This document shows, piece by piece, positions 53,039-62,973 of a DNA stretch of 64,000 nucleotides (positions within the stretch are counted from its first letter, which is position 1; each line of letters opens with the position of its first letter). The position numbers were made by a program, and so were the translations under genes. The notes beneath the pieces were generated by a model that was not told the origin of the DNA, made no database searches, and was given only the letters and a program-made list of their open reading frames with translations. Origin of the DNA: Lysobacter sp. 5GHs7-4 (GTDB taxonomy: Bacteria > Pseudomonadota > Gammaproteobacteria > Xanthomonadales > Xanthomonadaceae); NCBI RefSeq assembly GCF_021284765.1, contig NZ_CP089924.1:3242001-3306000 (forward strand). Direction: 5' to 3'.

Positions 53039-54262
53039 ATGAAACTCTCCCGCAGCACCCTGTCCGTCGCGCTGCTCGCCGCGCTCGTCGCGCCGGCCGC
53101 GCATGCTGAAGTCGCCCTCGATGTCATCGGTAACTCCGAAGTCAGCTTCGAAGGCCTGCTCCAGGCCGACTACTACAGCTACGGCAACGACCTGAAGAAC
53201 CTCAACGTCGACGCCCCGGACGGCTCCGATTCGGACAACGAGCTGCGCCGCGCCGAGCTGGTGCTGAAGGGCAAGGGCCCGGGCAACTTCGAGTGGGTGC
53301 TGGGTTACGACGCCAAGGACGACAAGTTCCTCGACGCCAACGTCAAGTACAAGTTCGGCAACAACGCCAACCACTTCATCCAGGTCGGCCAGTTCAAGCA
53401 GCCCAACAGCATGGAAGAGCTGTCGTCGACGAAGAACAACGACTTCGTCGCCAAGGGTTCGATCACCAACACCTTCGGCATCGCCCGCCGCGTCGGCGTC
53501 GGCTACTACTACGGCGACGTCAACTGGGGCGTCAACGCCACCTACTTCAGCCGCGAGCTGACCCGCAACCGCAAGCACGGCAACGGCTTCGGCCTGCGCG
53601 GCACCTGGGCGCCGATCCTCGACGCCGGCAACATCCTGCACTTCGGCCTGTCGCACGTGGACTACGACGCCGACCTGGGCGGCACCGCGGCGCTCAACAC
53701 CGGCGACACCGTGTCCTTCAGCGCGCGTCCGCTGGCCGACATCTCGCAGACCCTGGTCAGCACCGGCAACATCACCCGCTCCGACCGCGTCGCCACCACC
53801 GGCGTCGAAGGCCTGTGGGTGCGCGGCCCGTTCAAGCTGCAGGGCGAGTACATGAAGACCAGCGTCAAGCGCTACGGCACGGCGCAGGACGTGGACTTCG
53901 ACGGCGGCTACATCAGCGGCCTGTGGAACATCACCGGCGAAACCTGGACCTACAAGTCCGGCGCCCCGGTCACCGGCCTGCCGGACAACCCCGCCTCGGG
54001 CATGTGGCAGCTGGGCCTGCGCTACGACACCATCGACCTCAACGACGGCAGCGGCAACGTCACCACCGGCGCGACCACCGGCGTGCTCGGCGGCGAGCAG
54101 GACGCGTGGACCCTGGGCGTGAACTGGTACTGGCGTTCGAACTTCAAGTTCATGCTGAACTACGTCAAGGTCGACAGCAGCAAGTGGGTCGGCGGCACCA
54201 CCCGTCGCTACGTCGACGACAACCCGAACATCACCGAAGTCCGCATGCAGTTCTACTGGTAA
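53039..54262 (+). CDS. OprP-family phosphate-selective outer-membrane porin
   Basis: 407 residues with a signal peptide (LSVALLAALVAPAAHA). Beta-barrel strands alternate through the sequence (FEGLLQADYYSYGNDLK, RRAELVLKGKGPGNFEWVLG, WTLGVNWYWRSNFKFMLNYV), ending in FYW, the usual C-terminal aromatic. Located directly before two pstS genes, so phosphate uptake is the likely role. Confidence 0.88.
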   Translation: MKLSRSTLSVALLAALVAPAAHAEVALDVIGNSEVSFEGLLQADYYSYGNDLKNLNVDAPDGSDSDNELRRAELVLKGKGPGNFEWVLGYDAKDDKFLDANVKYKFGNNANHFIQVGQFKQPNSMEELSSTKNNDFVAKGSITNTFGIARRVGVGYYYGDVNWGVNATYFSRELTRNRKHGNGFGLRGTWAPILDAGNILHFGLSHVDYDADLGGTAALNTGDTVSFSARPLADISQTLVSTGNITRSDRVATTGVEGLWVRGPFKLQGEYMKTSVKRYGTAQDVDFDGGYISGLWNITGETWTYKSGAPVTGLPDNPASGMWQLGLRYDTIDLNDGSGNVTTGATTGVLGGEQDAWTLGVNWYWRSNFKFMLNYVKVDSSKWVGGTTRRYVDDNPNITEVRMQFYW

Positions 54263-54314
54263 GCGGTAGCGCTACTCTCTCCCCCTCTCTGGCTGTACGT
54301 TTGCAAATCGCTTC

Positions 54315-54342
54315 GGGGCGCGGCTTTGCCGCGCCCCTTTTT
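54315..54342 (+). terminator. Terminator downstream of the porin gene
   Basis: GGGGCGCGGC-TTT-GCCGCGCCCC followed by TTTTT. Confidence 0.88.
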
Positions 54343-54423
54343 GCTTGCGCGCCCTCAGCCGCAGGACCGCTCGCCGCCCGCGCACCCCGTCGATCCGCGC
54401 CTCTCGTGTCGGCCAGATGTCGG

Positions 54424-54474
54424 ATGTAACCGACCTGTCACACAACCGACCTAGCGCTGTCATCGAACCGTTAT
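54424..54474 (+). promoter_or_regulatory. Array of Pho-box repeats upstream of pstS
   Basis: Heptamers spaced exactly 11 bp: ATGTAAC (54424), CTGTCAC (54435), weak CCGACCT (54446), CTGTCAT (54457), CCGTTAT (54468). Two Pho boxes in one phased array, matching PhoB binding-site geometry. Confidence 0.68.
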
Positions 54475-54526
54475 GAAATGCGCCCCGAGCGGGCCAATGC
54501 CCGTCGTCTCTCTCCAGGAGCCCTCC

Positions 54527-55546
54527 GTGTTCAAGTCCATCCGCTTCCGCCTGGCCGCACTCGCGCTCGCGTCTGCGTTCGTCGTCAACGCTCAGGCCGC
54601 CGACGTCACCGGCGCCGGCGCGTCGTTCGTGTTTCCCATCATGTCCAAGTGGTCGGCCGATTACGCCAAGGCCACCCAGAAGAAGGTCAACTACCAGTCG
54701 ATCGGTTCCGGCGGCGGTATCGCCCAGATCAAGGCCGCGACGGTGGACTTCGGTTCCTCCGACGCCCCGCTCAAGCCCGACGAGCTGGCCAAGTTCGGCC
54801 TGGCGCAGTTCCCGTCGGTGATCGGCGGCGTAGTGCCGGTGATCAACGTCCCGGGCGTGGCCTCGGGCGCGATGAAGCTCGACGGCGCCACCCTGGCCAA
54901 CATCTTCCTCGGCAAGATCACGATGTGGAACGATCCGGCCATCGTCGCCCTCAACGGCGGCGTGCAGCTGCCGGCCAAGAAGATCACCGTCGTGCATCGT
55001 TCGGACGGTTCGGGCACCACCTTCAACTTCGTCAACTACCTGTCCAAGGTCAGCCCGGAGTGGAAGAGCTCGGTCGGCGAAGGCACCGCGGTCAAGTGGC
55101 CGGTCGGCATCGGCGGTAAGGGCAACGAAGGCGTGGCCGCCTACGTCAAGCAGATCCAGGGCGGCATCGGCTACGTCGAGCTGTCCTATGCGCTGCAGAA
55201 CAAGATGGCCTACTCGCGCCTGAAGAACGCCGCCGGCAACTACGTGCTGCCCAGCGACGAGACCTTCTCGGCCGCCGCCGCCAGCGCCGACTGGGCCAAC
55301 GCCAAGGACTTCTACCTGGTGATGACCAACGCCCCGGGCGAGAAGTCCTGGCCGATCACCGCCACCAACTTCATCCTGATGTACAAGCAGCCCAAGAACG
55401 CCGCTGGCGCCAAGAACGCCAAGGAATTCTTCCGCTGGGCCTACGCCAATGGCGACGCTCAGGCCAAGGCGCTGGATTACGTGCCGCTGCCGCCGGCACT
55501 GGTGCAGCAGATCGAGGCGTACTGGACGGCGAACATGAACTACTGA
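54527..55546 (+). CDS. pstS: Phosphate ABC transporter substrate-binding protein PstS (soluble)
   Basis: 339 residues from the GTG at 54527 with CCAGGAG upstream; an earlier ATG lies inside the Pho box. Signal peptide FRLAALALASAFVVNAQA. Phosphate-binding motifs: GAGASFVFPIMSKW, SIGSGGGIAQIKAATVDFGS, RSDGSGTTFNFVNYLSKV. Periplasmic soluble form. Confidence 0.95.
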   Translation: MFKSIRFRLAALALASAFVVNAQAADVTGAGASFVFPIMSKWSADYAKATQKKVNYQSIGSGGGIAQIKAATVDFGSSDAPLKPDELAKFGLAQFPSVIGGVVPVINVPGVASGAMKLDGATLANIFLGKITMWNDPAIVALNGGVQLPAKKITVVHRSDGSGTTFNFVNYLSKVSPEWKSSVGEGTAVKWPVGIGGKGNEGVAAYVKQIQGGIGYVELSYALQNKMAYSRLKNAAGNYVLPSDETFSAAAASADWANAKDFYLVMTNAPGEKSWPITATNFILMYKQPKNAAGAKNAKEFFRWAYANGDAQAKALDYVPLPPALVQQIEAYWTANMNY

Positions 55547-55570
55547 TCCTTTGCGGATCGGGTTGCACGG

Positions 55571-55600
55571 GACGGGCCTTCGGGCCCGTTCTGCGTTTTG
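55571..55600 (+). terminator. Terminator after the first pstS
   Basis: GACGGGCC-TTCG-GGCCCGTTC then TGCGTTTT, 25 bp after the stop. It would limit read-through into the second pstS, which has its own Pho box. Confidence 0.7.
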
Positions 55601-55623
55601 GGGGCGGCCTTCGGCCCTCCCCC

Positions 55624-55649
55624 CCCCTCTCCCGCGAGCGGGAGAGGGG
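55624..55649. repeat. CCCCTCTCCCGC palindrome
   Basis: CCCCTCTCCCGC-GA-GCGGGAGAGGGG, a 12-bp perfect palindrome of the kind scattered in Xanthomonadaceae intergenic regions. Confidence 0.65.
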
Positions 55650-55742
55650 CCAGCTGCGAGCTTGGTGCCTGAGGCGTCCCTGGACCGTCCCACCCCACTC
55701 GCCGCCCCACCCAGCCTTTCACTACAAATTCGTTACCGAACG

Positions 55743-55760
55743 ATGTCATAGCGCTGTAAC
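55743..55760 (+). promoter_or_regulatory. Pho box upstream of the second pstS
   Basis: ATGTCAT-AGCG-CTGTAAC, two half-sites with 11-bp phasing, 65 bp before the gene. Confidence 0.72.
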
Positions 55761-55824
55761 AAAAAGATCATCAAATGGCGCAGCCCCGCCGGCGAGTCTC
55801 GTCGGCACCTTCTTGGAGTTGCGC

Positions 55825-56916
55825 ATGAAATCCTCGCCGGCCCGTATCGCCGCCCTGTCCCTCGCCCTGACCCTGGCCGTGGCCGCGTGCAAGCCCGGCG
55901 CCGACGCTCCCAAGGCAGGCGCCGATCAGGCCGCCACGACCGCCGCCCCGGCGGCCGGCGACAAGAGCACCGCGCTGATCACCGGCGCCGGCGCGACCTT
56001 CATCTATCCGCTGCTGTCGAAGTGGTCGGACGACTACCACAAGGCCACCGGCGCCAAGGTCAACTACCAGTCGATCGGCTCCGGCGGCGGCATCGCCCAG
56101 ATCAAGGCCGGTACCGTCGACTTCGGCTCCTCCGACAAGCCGCTGGCGGCCGACGAACTCGCCGCCGCGGGCCTGGGCCAGTTCCCGTCGGCGATCGGCG
56201 GCGTGGTGCCGGTGGTCAACATCGACGGCATCGAGCCCGGCAAGCTGCGCCTGACCGGCGCGCTGCTGGCCGACATCTTCCTCGGCGACGTCAAGACCTG
56301 GAACGACCCGGCGATCGCCGCGCTCAATCCGGGCACGGCGCTGCCGGCGACCAAGATCAACATCGTCCACCGTTCCGACGGTTCGGGCACCACCTTCAAC
56401 TTCGTCAATTACCTGTCCAAGGTCAGCCCGTCGTGGAAGAGCAAGGTCGGCGAAGGCACCTCGGTGCAGTGGCCGGGCGGCGTCGGCGGCAAGGGCAACG
56501 AGGGCGTGGCGTCGTACGTGAAGCAGATCAAGGGTTCGATCGGCTACGTCGAGCTGTCGTACGCGCTGCAGAACAAGATGGGCTACACCCAGCTGCAGAA
56601 CGCGGCCGGCAACTTCGTCCAGCCCAACGCGCAGAGCTTCCAGGCCGCCGCCGCGGGCGCCGACTGGGCCGGCGCCAAGGACTTCAACCTGGTGATCACC
56701 AATGCCAGCGGCGCCGACGCCTGGCCGATCACCGCGACCAATTTCATTCTGATGTACAAGCAGCCCAAGGACGCCAAGCACAGCGCCGACACGCTGGCGT
56801 TCTTCAAGTGGGCCTTCGAGAACGGCCAGGCCCAGGCCGCCTCGCTGGATTACGTGCCGCTGCCGCCGGAGCTGGTGAAGCAGGTCGAGGCGTACTGGGC
56901 GGCGGAGTTTAAGTGA
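55825..56916 (+). CDS. pstS: PstS-type phosphate-binding lipoprotein
   Basis: 363 residues from the ATG at 55825 with TTGGAG upstream. Lipobox LAVAAC (Cys about 22), then an Ala/Gly/Pro linker and the PstS fold: GAGATFIYPLLSKW, GSGGGIAQIKAGTVDFGSSD, RSDGSGTTFNFVNYLSKV. A paralogue of the upstream pstS that is membrane-tethered rather than free; the operon thus supplies two binding proteins. Confidence 0.94.
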   Translation: MKSSPARIAALSLALTLAVAACKPGADAPKAGADQAATTAAPAAGDKSTALITGAGATFIYPLLSKWSDDYHKATGAKVNYQSIGSGGGIAQIKAGTVDFGSSDKPLAADELAAAGLGQFPSAIGGVVPVVNIDGIEPGKLRLTGALLADIFLGDVKTWNDPAIAALNPGTALPATKINIVHRSDGSGTTFNFVNYLSKVSPSWKSKVGEGTSVQWPGGVGGKGNEGVASYVKQIKGSIGYVELSYALQNKMGYTQLQNAAGNFVQPNAQSFQAAAAGADWAGAKDFNLVITNASGADAWPITATNFILMYKQPKDAKHSADTLAFFKWAFENGQAQAASLDYVPLPPELVKQVEAYWAAEFK

Positions 56917-56962
56917 CGCATCGGCCCGTGCCCGCTCTGCGGGCACGGCTTTGCCGATGCGT

Positions 56963-57060
56963 CGTCCCCGCGAAAGGGAGGATCCAGTGCCTTCAGCACG
57001 AAGCTCCATGAAAGATCCGTCGCGATGAAGCTCTGGATTCCCGCCTACGCGGAAATGACG
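56963..57060. repeat. Imperfect inverted repeat element
   Basis: CGTCCCCGCGAAAGGGAGGA (56963 on) and CTGGATTCCCGCCTACGCGG (57033 on) form the ends of an inverted element typical of intergenic repeats in this family. It lies between the second pstS and pstC. Confidence 0.6.
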
Positions 57061-57167
57061 AGCAGAGCAACAGCAATAGCGACAGCGAAAAACACAGCAA
57101 GCGCGCAAGCAACAGACGCACCACCGCACCACCCCCGACCGCAGGCCCAGACGGATCCCGCCCCGCA

Positions 57168-58133
57168 ATGAACGCGACCGCCCTCCCCGCCGTACCGCTC
57201 GCGCGCGATCATGCCGACGCGCGCAACGATCGTCTGTTCCGCTACGTCCTCACCGCCACCGTCGTCTTCGTGCTGATCGCGCTGGCCGGCGCGGCGCTGT
57301 CGATGCTGTGGGGCGGGCGCGCCGTGCTCGCCAAGGAAGGCATCGACTTCTTCATCACCGCCGAATGGAATCCGGTGGAAGACCAGTACGGCGCGCTGGT
57401 GCCGATTTACGGCACCATCGTCACCGCGATCATCGCCATGATCATCGCCGTGCCGGTCAGCTTCGGCATCGCCTTCTTCCTGACCGAGGTCGCGCCGCGC
57501 TGGGCGCGCGGCCCGATCGGCACCGCGATCGAACTGCTGGCCGGCATCCCCTCGATCATCTACGGCATGTGGGGCCTGTTCGTGCTGGTGCCGGTGATGA
57601 CCGAGTACGTGACCCCGTGGCTCAACGACCACCTCGGCACCTGGCCGGTGATCGGCCCGCTGTTCCAGGGCCCGCCGCTGGGCATCGGCATGCTCACCGC
57701 CGGCATCGTGCTGGCGATCATGGTCATCCCCTTCATTTCCTCGGTCATGCGCGAGGTGTTCCTGACCGTGCCGACCCGGCTCAAGGAGTCGGCGTATGCG
57801 CTGGGTTCGACCAAGTGGGAAGTCAGCTGGGACATCGTGCTGCCCTACACCCGCTCGGCGGTGATCGGCGGCGTTTTCCTGGGCCTGGGCCGCGCGCTGG
57901 GCGAGACCATGGCGGTGGCTTACGTGATCGGCAACAGCGTCAACTTCTCCGCCTCGCTGCTCGAACCCGGCACCACCATCGCCGCCGTCATCGCCAACGA
58001 CTTCGGCGAAGCCACCGAAACCTACCGCTCGGCCCTGCTGCTGCTGGGCTTCGTGTTGTTCATCGTGACCTTCGTGGTGCTCGCCGCGGCGCGTCTGATG
58101 CTGATGCAGCTGTCGCGCAAGGAGGGCAACTGA
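57168..58133 (+). CDS. pstC: Phosphate ABC transporter permease PstC
   Basis: 321 residues, six transmembrane segments. ELLAGIPSIIYGMWGLFVLV and LGRALGETMAVAYVIGNSVN (EAA-like loop and conserved region) are typical. With PstA it forms the channel for phosphate. Overlaps pstA by one base. Confidence 0.95.
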   Translation: MNATALPAVPLARDHADARNDRLFRYVLTATVVFVLIALAGAALSMLWGGRAVLAKEGIDFFITAEWNPVEDQYGALVPIYGTIVTAIIAMIIAVPVSFGIAFFLTEVAPRWARGPIGTAIELLAGIPSIIYGMWGLFVLVPVMTEYVTPWLNDHLGTWPVIGPLFQGPPLGIGMLTAGIVLAIMVIPFISSVMREVFLTVPTRLKESAYALGSTKWEVSWDIVLPYTRSAVIGGVFLGLGRALGETMAVAYVIGNSVNFSASLLEPGTTIAAVIANDFGEATETYRSALLLLGFVLFIVTFVVLAAARLMLMQLSRKEGN

Positions 58134-59014
58134 TGGCCGCCGTCACCGCCAAGGAACTGCGCACCGCCGACGCGCTGTATCGCCGTCGCAAGATCGGCAA
58201 CGCGATCGCGATCGTCGCCGCCTGCGCCGCCGCCGTATTCGGCCTGTTCTTCCTGGGCTGGATCCTGTGGACCCTGGTCGCCAAGGGCCTGGGCGGCATC
58301 AACTGGGCGCTGTTCACCCAGATGACGCCGCCGCCGCAGCAGGAAGGCGGCCTGGTCAACGCCTTCTTCGGCAGCGCCGTGATGTGCGTGATCGCGCTGC
58401 TGATCGGCACCCCGCTGGGCATCGCCGCCGGCACCTGGCTGGCCGAGTACGGCAACGCGCGCAAGTTCGGCACCGTGGTGCGCTTCGTCAACGACATCCT
58501 GCTGTCGGCGCCGTCGATCGTGCTGGGCCTGTTCGTGTACTCGCTGGTGGTGGCGCAGATGGGCCGCTTCTCGGCCGTGGCCGGCGCGCTGGCGCTGGCC
58601 TTCATCGTGCTGCCGGTGGTGGTGCGCACCACCGACGAGATGCTGCGGCTGGTGCCCAGCCAGATGCGCGAGGCCGCGCTGTCGCTGGGCGTGCCGCAAT
58701 GGAAGGTGATCGTGCAGGTGCTGTACCGCAGCGCCTCGGCCGGCATCGTCACCGGCATCCTGCTCGCCCTGGCGCGCATCTCCGGCGAAACCGCGCCGCT
58801 GCTGTTCACCGCCCTGAGCAATCAGTACTGGAGCACCGACATCTTCCGCGAGATGGCCAGCGTGCCGGTGACGATGAACAACTTCGCCAACAACCCCGAC
58901 GCCAACTGGAACACCATCGCCTGGGCCGGCGCCCTGGTGCTGACCTGCTTCGTGCTGTTCGTCAGCCTGTTCGCGCGCACCGTGATCCTGCGCAAGCGGG
59001 TGTCCCATGACTGA
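58133..59014 (+). CDS. pstA: Phosphate ABC transporter permease PstA
   Basis: 293 residues from the TGATG overlap at 58133. Six membrane helices; [20 protein letters not shown] and [20 protein letters not shown] are conserved PstA segments. Pairs with PstC. Confidence 0.95.
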   Translation: MAAVTAKELRTADALYRRRKIGNAIAIVAACAAAVFGLFFLGWILWTLVAKGLGGINWALFTQMTPPPQQEGGLVNAFFGSAVMCVIALLIGTPLGIAAGTWLAEYGNARKFGTVVRFVNDILLSAPSIVLGLFVYSLVVAQMGRFSAVAGALALAFIVLPVVVRTTDEMLRLVPSQMREAALSLGVPQWKVIVQVLYRSASAGIVTGILLALARISGETAPLLFTALSNQYWSTDIFREMASVPVTMNNFANNPDANWNTIAWAGALVLTCFVLFVSLFARTVILRKRVSHD

Positions 59015-59879
59015 CCTGCGCACCCCCGACCTCTCTCTTCGCAACCTAGACCGGACTCCGGCCATGAACGACGCCCGCCTCAATCTCGCCACGCCCGAGC
59101 GGGACAGCACCGCCGCCGCACCGGCGCCGGTCAAGCTCGCCGCGCGCGGGCTGGACTTCTATTACGACAAGTTCCACGCGCTCAAGAGCATCAACCTGGA
59201 GATTCCGGAAAAGCAGGTCACCGCCCTGATCGGTCCCTCCGGTTGCGGCAAGTCGACCCTGCTGCGCATCTTCAACCGCATCTACGCGCTGTACCCGAAG
59301 CTGGAAGCGCGCGGCGAGGTGCTGCTGGACGGCGAGAACATCCTCGACCCGAAGTACCCGATGAACCGCCTGCGCAGCAAGGTCGGCATGGTGTTCCAGA
59401 AGCCGGTGCCGTTCCCGATGACCATCTTCGAGAACGTGGCCTACGGCATCCGTCATCACGAGAAGCTGTCGAAGTCGGAGATGAACGATCGCGTCGAACA
59501 GGCGCTGCGCCAGGGCGCGCTGTGGGACGAGGTCAAGGACAAGCTGGGCCAGAGCGCGCTGGGCCTGTCGGGCGGCCAGCAACAGCGCCTGTGCATCGCG
59601 CGCGCGGTCGCGCTGCGTCCGGACGTGCTGCTGCTGGACGAGCCGACCTCGGCGCTGGATCCGATCTCCACCAGCCGCATCGAGCAGCTGGTCGAGGAAC
59701 TGAAGAAGGACTACACGATCGCGATCGTGACCCACAACATGCAGCAGGCCGCGCGCGTGTCGGACTTCACCGCCTTCATGTACCTGGGCGACCTGATCGA
59801 GCACGCGCCGACCGAGATCATCTTCTCCAAGCCGAGCAAGCAGCAGACCGAGGACTACATCACCGGTCGTTTCGGGTGA
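59007..59879 (+). CDS. pstB: Phosphate ABC transporter ATPase PstB
   Basis: 290 residues from the ATG at 59007 (8-bp overlap with pstA); an internal ATG at 59064 is an alternative start. Walker [18 protein letters not shown]-loop [15 protein letters not shown], signature [16 protein letters not shown], Walker [15 protein letters not shown]-loop IVTHNM. Energises uptake. Confidence 0.96.
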   Translation: MTDLRTPDLSLRNLDRTPAMNDARLNLATPERDSTAAAPAPVKLAARGLDFYYDKFHALKSINLEIPEKQVTALIGPSGCGKSTLLRIFNRIYALYPKLEARGEVLLDGENILDPKYPMNRLRSKVGMVFQKPVPFPMTIFENVAYGIRHHEKLSKSEMNDRVEQALRQGALWDEVKDKLGQSALGLSGGQQQRLCIARAVALRPDVLLLDEPTSALDPISTSRIEQLVEELKKDYTIAIVTHNMQQAARVSDFTAFMYLGDLIEHAPTEIIFSKPSKQQTEDYITGRFG

Positions 59880-59946
59880 GGGACCGCGGCCGATGCCCTA
59901 TCGGCATCGGCCGCGGTCCCGAACGCCCGGCCAGGGATGGCCGGGC
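59880..59946 (+). other. Two successive stem-loops between pstB and phoU
   Basis: An 18-bp perfect stem (59880-59897 with 59903-59920; arms GGGACCGCGGCCGATGCC) is followed by an 8-bp stem GCCCGGCC/GGCCGGGC (59925-59946). No T-run. Likely to reduce or process transcript into phoU, or to protect the upstream mRNA. Confidence 0.7.
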
Positions 59947-60027
59947 AGGACCATCCGGAGACCCAATGTCTCGCCATGGATGGCAACGCAGTCCAACCCA
60001 GAATAAGCATCAATTTCGGACACACCC

Positions 60028-60738
60028 ATGAGCACCCACATGCACGACCACATCGTCAAGAGCTACGACGACGAGCAGCGCCGCCTGCTCGACGAAACCC
60101 TGCGCATGGGCGAGATGGCCGCGTCGCAGCTGGAAGCCGCGCTGGACGTGGTCGAACGCCGCGACGACAAGGCCGCCGAGCGCATCATCGCCAACGACGA
60201 GGCGATCGACGCGCTGGAGCAGGAAATCAGCCACGACGTGATGAAGCTGGCGCTGCGCGGGCCGATGGCGCGCGACCTGCGCGAGATCCTGGCCGCTATC
60301 CGCATCGCCTCCGACATCGAGCGCGTCGGCGACTACGCCGCCAACGTCGCCAAGCGCTCCACCGCGCTCAACCTGTCGCCGCCGCTGCCGCACATCGCCG
60401 GCCTGCACGCGCTGGGCACCCTGGCCGTCAAGCAGCTGCGCGACGTGCTGGCCGCCTATCGCGAAAACGACGTCGAACTGGCCCAGCGCGTGCGCGCGCG
60501 CGACGCCGAGATCGACACGGCCTATACCGGCCTGTTCCGCGAGCTGCTGACCTATATGATGGAGGACGCGCGCAGCATCACCCCCTGCACGCACCTGCTG
60601 TTCATGGCCAAGAACATCGAGCGCATCGGCGACCACGCCACCAACATCGCCGAGAACGTCTGGTTCCTGGTCAAGGGCGAGGAACTGCTGCCGCCGCGCG
60701 AGAAGCGCGACGACACCAACACCACCGGCGCGCTCTGA
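60028..60738 (+). CDS. phoU: PhoU phosphate-signalling regulator
   Basis: 236 residues. Two PhoU three-helix repeats with SDIERVGDYAANVAKRS and KNIERIGDHATNIAENVWFL (metal-binding E/DxxxD motifs). It links the Pst transporter to PhoR/PhoB. Last gene of the pst operon. Confidence 0.96.
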   Translation: MSTHMHDHIVKSYDDEQRRLLDETLRMGEMAASQLEAALDVVERRDDKAAERIIANDEAIDALEQEISHDVMKLALRGPMARDLREILAAIRIASDIERVGDYAANVAKRSTALNLSPPLPHIAGLHALGTLAVKQLRDVLAAYRENDVELAQRVRARDAEIDTAYTGLFRELLTYMMEDARSITPCTHLLFMAKNIERIGDHATNIAENVWFLVKGEELLPPREKRDDTNTTGAL

Positions 60739-60762
60739 GCGACGCACCCCAGCCCGCGCTTG

Positions 60763-60806
60763 TTCCCCCCCCCTTTGAAAAAGGGGGCTAGGGGGGATTT
60801 GCTTTT
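60763..60806 (-). repeat. GCAAATCCCCC intergenic repeat, copy 6
   Basis: CCCCCCTTTGAAAAAGGGGG then CTAGGGGGGATTTGC in the reverse orientation. The rest of the gap 60739-61066 shows no gene; the sigma-factor promoter is presumably within it. Confidence 0.78.
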
Positions 60807-61066
60807 GCCCTTCGCGCGCCAAGCCAAACCCCTCGCCCCGCGCAAGTCCGCGCCACGTAACCAAAACCTCGCAGCCGCCACCACCTTGCGCTGCAGCGCA
60901 GCAAATCTGCAAACGTTTCCAGCGCCGATCAGCTGAACGCCAACCCAACAAAACCGCCCTTCGCGCCTCCGCCGCGAACCGTTTGCCGTAATCCCTAACT
61001 CTTGGTACATGTCCGTAGCGCCCCGCTACGGTTTATGTGGCAAGGATTCGGAGGGATACGAAGGGC

Positions 61067-61582
61067 ATGAGCGGTTTGTTGGCCCATGGCGACTTGGAAG
61101 CGGCCCGCGCGGGCGATCGCGTCGCGCTGGAGCGCGTGCTGCTGCGCTCGCGCCAGGACCTGCGCCGCTACGCCGAGTTCCACTGCGTCATCAACGACGT
61201 CGAGGACGCGGTCCAGGAAACCCTGATCACGGTCTCGCGCAAGCTGCGCGATCTGCGCTCGCTGGAGTGCTTCGTCTCCTGGACCTTCCGCATCGTCAAG
61301 CGCGAATGCAACCGCCTCAAGCGCGGCATGCGCATGCTGAGCGGCGACGCCATCACCGAGAACATCCTGCCCATCGTGCTGCCCGAGCCGGCCGAATGGC
61401 GCCACGACGTGGCCGCGGCCCTGGAGTCGCTGCCCGAGCACTACCGCCAGGTCGTGCTGCTGCGCGACCTGGAAGGCCTGACCATCGCCGAAATGGCCGA
61501 ACAGCTGTCGCTGACGCGAGAGGCGGTCAAGGCGCGCCTGCACCGCGCGCGTCTGCTGGCGCGCGAATATCTGGATTCATGA
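61067..61582 (+). CDS. ECF-type RNA polymerase sigma factor
   Basis: 171 residues from the ATG at 61067 (GAAGGG upstream). Region 2: [40 protein letters not shown]; region 4: [40 protein letters not shown]. No anti-sigma gene is adjacent. It lies just before the EGKCG peptide operon and probably controls it, as ECF factors do for similar DUF692 operons. Confidence 0.88.
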   Translation: MSGLLAHGDLEAARAGDRVALERVLLRSRQDLRRYAEFHCVINDVEDAVQETLITVSRKLRDLRSLECFVSWTFRIVKRECNRLKRGMRMLSGDAITENILPIVLPEPAEWRHDVAAALESLPEHYRQVVLLRDLEGLTIAEMAEQLSLTREAVKARLHRARLLAREYLDS

Positions 61583-61688
61583 ACAGTTTTCGAACATGGA
61601 ACCGGGCACACTGCGCCCGCTTCCGCCCCGTGTTTTTCCCCGGCGGGCCCACCCCGTCATCATCGCCAACGTAATGGAGAGCAAGCGC

Positions 61689-62105
61689 ATGTCCAAGCAG
61701 ATCAAGAAACCCGTCGCCCTCGCGCTCGGCGCCGCCCTGGTCGGCGGTCTGACCCTGTCCGCCTCGGCCTTCGCCATGAGCGACCTCAGCCAGGGCTACC
61801 TGCTCGGCGCCCAGCAGGCGCAGACGGCCGAGAAGGCCGCCGATGCCAAGGCCACCGACGCCAAGGCCGCCGAAGGCAAGTGCGGCGCCGACAAGAAGCA
61901 TGCCGAAGGCAGCTGCGGCGCCGACAAGGACAAGAAGGCCGCCGAGGGCAAGTGCGGCGAAGGCAAGTGCGGCGCCGACAAGAAGAAGGCCGGCGAAGGC
62001 AAGTGTGGCGAAGGCAAGTGCGGCGCCGACAAGGACAAGAAGACCGGCGAGAAGAAGGCTGGCGAAGGCAAGTGCGGCGAAGGCAAGTGCGGTGGCTCGG
62101 TCTGA
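61689..62105 (+). CDS. Secreted EGKCG-repeat precursor peptide (HvfA/bufferin-like)
   Basis: 138 residues with GGAGA upstream. Signal peptide ([24 protein letters not shown], split here), then [13 protein letters not shown] and a Lys/Ala-rich region with seven EGKCG motifs and one EGSCG, giving eight cysteines. In the HvfABC/bufferin families such cysteines are modified by a DUF692 enzyme and its DUF2063 partner, both encoded next. Probable role: binding or sequestering copper in the periplasm. Confidence 0.88.
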   Translation: MSKQIKKPVALALGAALVGGLTLSASAFAMSDLSQGYLLGAQQAQTAEKAADAKATDAKAAEGKCGADKKHAEGSCGADKDKKAAEGKCGEGKCGADKKKAGEGKCGEGKCGADKDKKTGEKKAGEGKCGEGKCGGSV

Positions 62106-62115
62106 GCCACGCGGC

Positions 62116-62973
62116 ATGGACGGCGTGCGTCCGCTGAGCGCGGACGCCGTCGGCCTCGGTTTGCGGCGGGCCCTGCTGGGCCCGCTGCGATCGGCCGCGT
62201 CCGGCGATTTCGACTTCCTCGAGCTCGCGCCCGAGAACTGGATCGGCGTCGGCGGACGCTATGGCGAGGCGTTGGCCGAACTGGCCGCGCGCCACCCGTT
62301 GGTCTGCCACGGTCTGTCGCTGTCGCTGGGCGGCACCGACCCCTTGGACGAAACCTTCCTGACCCGCGTGCGCCGCTTTCTGGACCAGCATCACGTGCGC
62401 CTGTACAGCGAGCACCTGAGCTACTGCAGCGACGACGGCCACCTCTACGACCTGCTGCCGATCCCGTTCACCGAGGAAGCCGTGCACCACGTCGCCGCGC
62501 GCATCCGCCAGACCCAGGACATCGTCGGCCGCCGCATCGCAGTCGAGAACACCTCGACCTACGCCGCGCCGCACCAGGAAATGAGCGAGATCGATTTCAC
62601 CAACGCGGTCCTGGCCGAGGCCGACTGCGACCTGTTGCTGGACGTCAACAACGTCTACGTCAACTCGATCAACCACCGCTACGACGCCAGCGCGTTTCTG
62701 GCCGCGTTGCCCGGCGAGCGCATCGCCTATATCCACGTCGCCGGCCATTACGACGAAGCCGACGACCTCAAGATCGACACCCACGGCGCCCCGGTCAAGG
62801 ACGCGGTGTGGTCGTTGCTGGGCGAGGCCTACCGCCGCTTCGGCGCGCGCCCGACCCTGCTGGAGCGCGACTTCAATTTCCCGCCGTACGCCGAACTGGT
62901 CGCCGAGCTGGACACCGTGCGCGCGGTGCTGCGCGACCACGCCCCCGCCGCGGCGCGCCAGGCCCATGGCTGA
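62116..62973 (+). CDS. DUF692 multinuclear non-heme iron oxidative enzyme (MNIO)
   Basis: 285 residues from the ATG at 62116. TIM-barrel with candidate metal ligands in [44 protein letters not shown] and [14 protein letters not shown] enzymes oxidise cysteine in EGKCG-type peptides to oxazolone/thioamide or 5-thiooxazole groups. 10 bp after the precursor gene. Confidence 0.93.
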   Translation: MDGVRPLSADAVGLGLRRALLGPLRSAASGDFDFLELAPENWIGVGGRYGEALAELAARHPLVCHGLSLSLGGTDPLDETFLTRVRRFLDQHHVRLYSEHLSYCSDDGHLYDLLPIPFTEEAVHHVAARIRQTQDIVGRRIAVENTSTYAAPHQEMSEIDFTNAVLAEADCDLLLDVNNVYVNSINHRYDASAFLAALPGERIAYIHVAGHYDEADDLKIDTHGAPVKDAVWSLLGEAYRRFGARPTLLERDFNFPPYAELVAELDTVRAVLRDHAPAAARQAHG

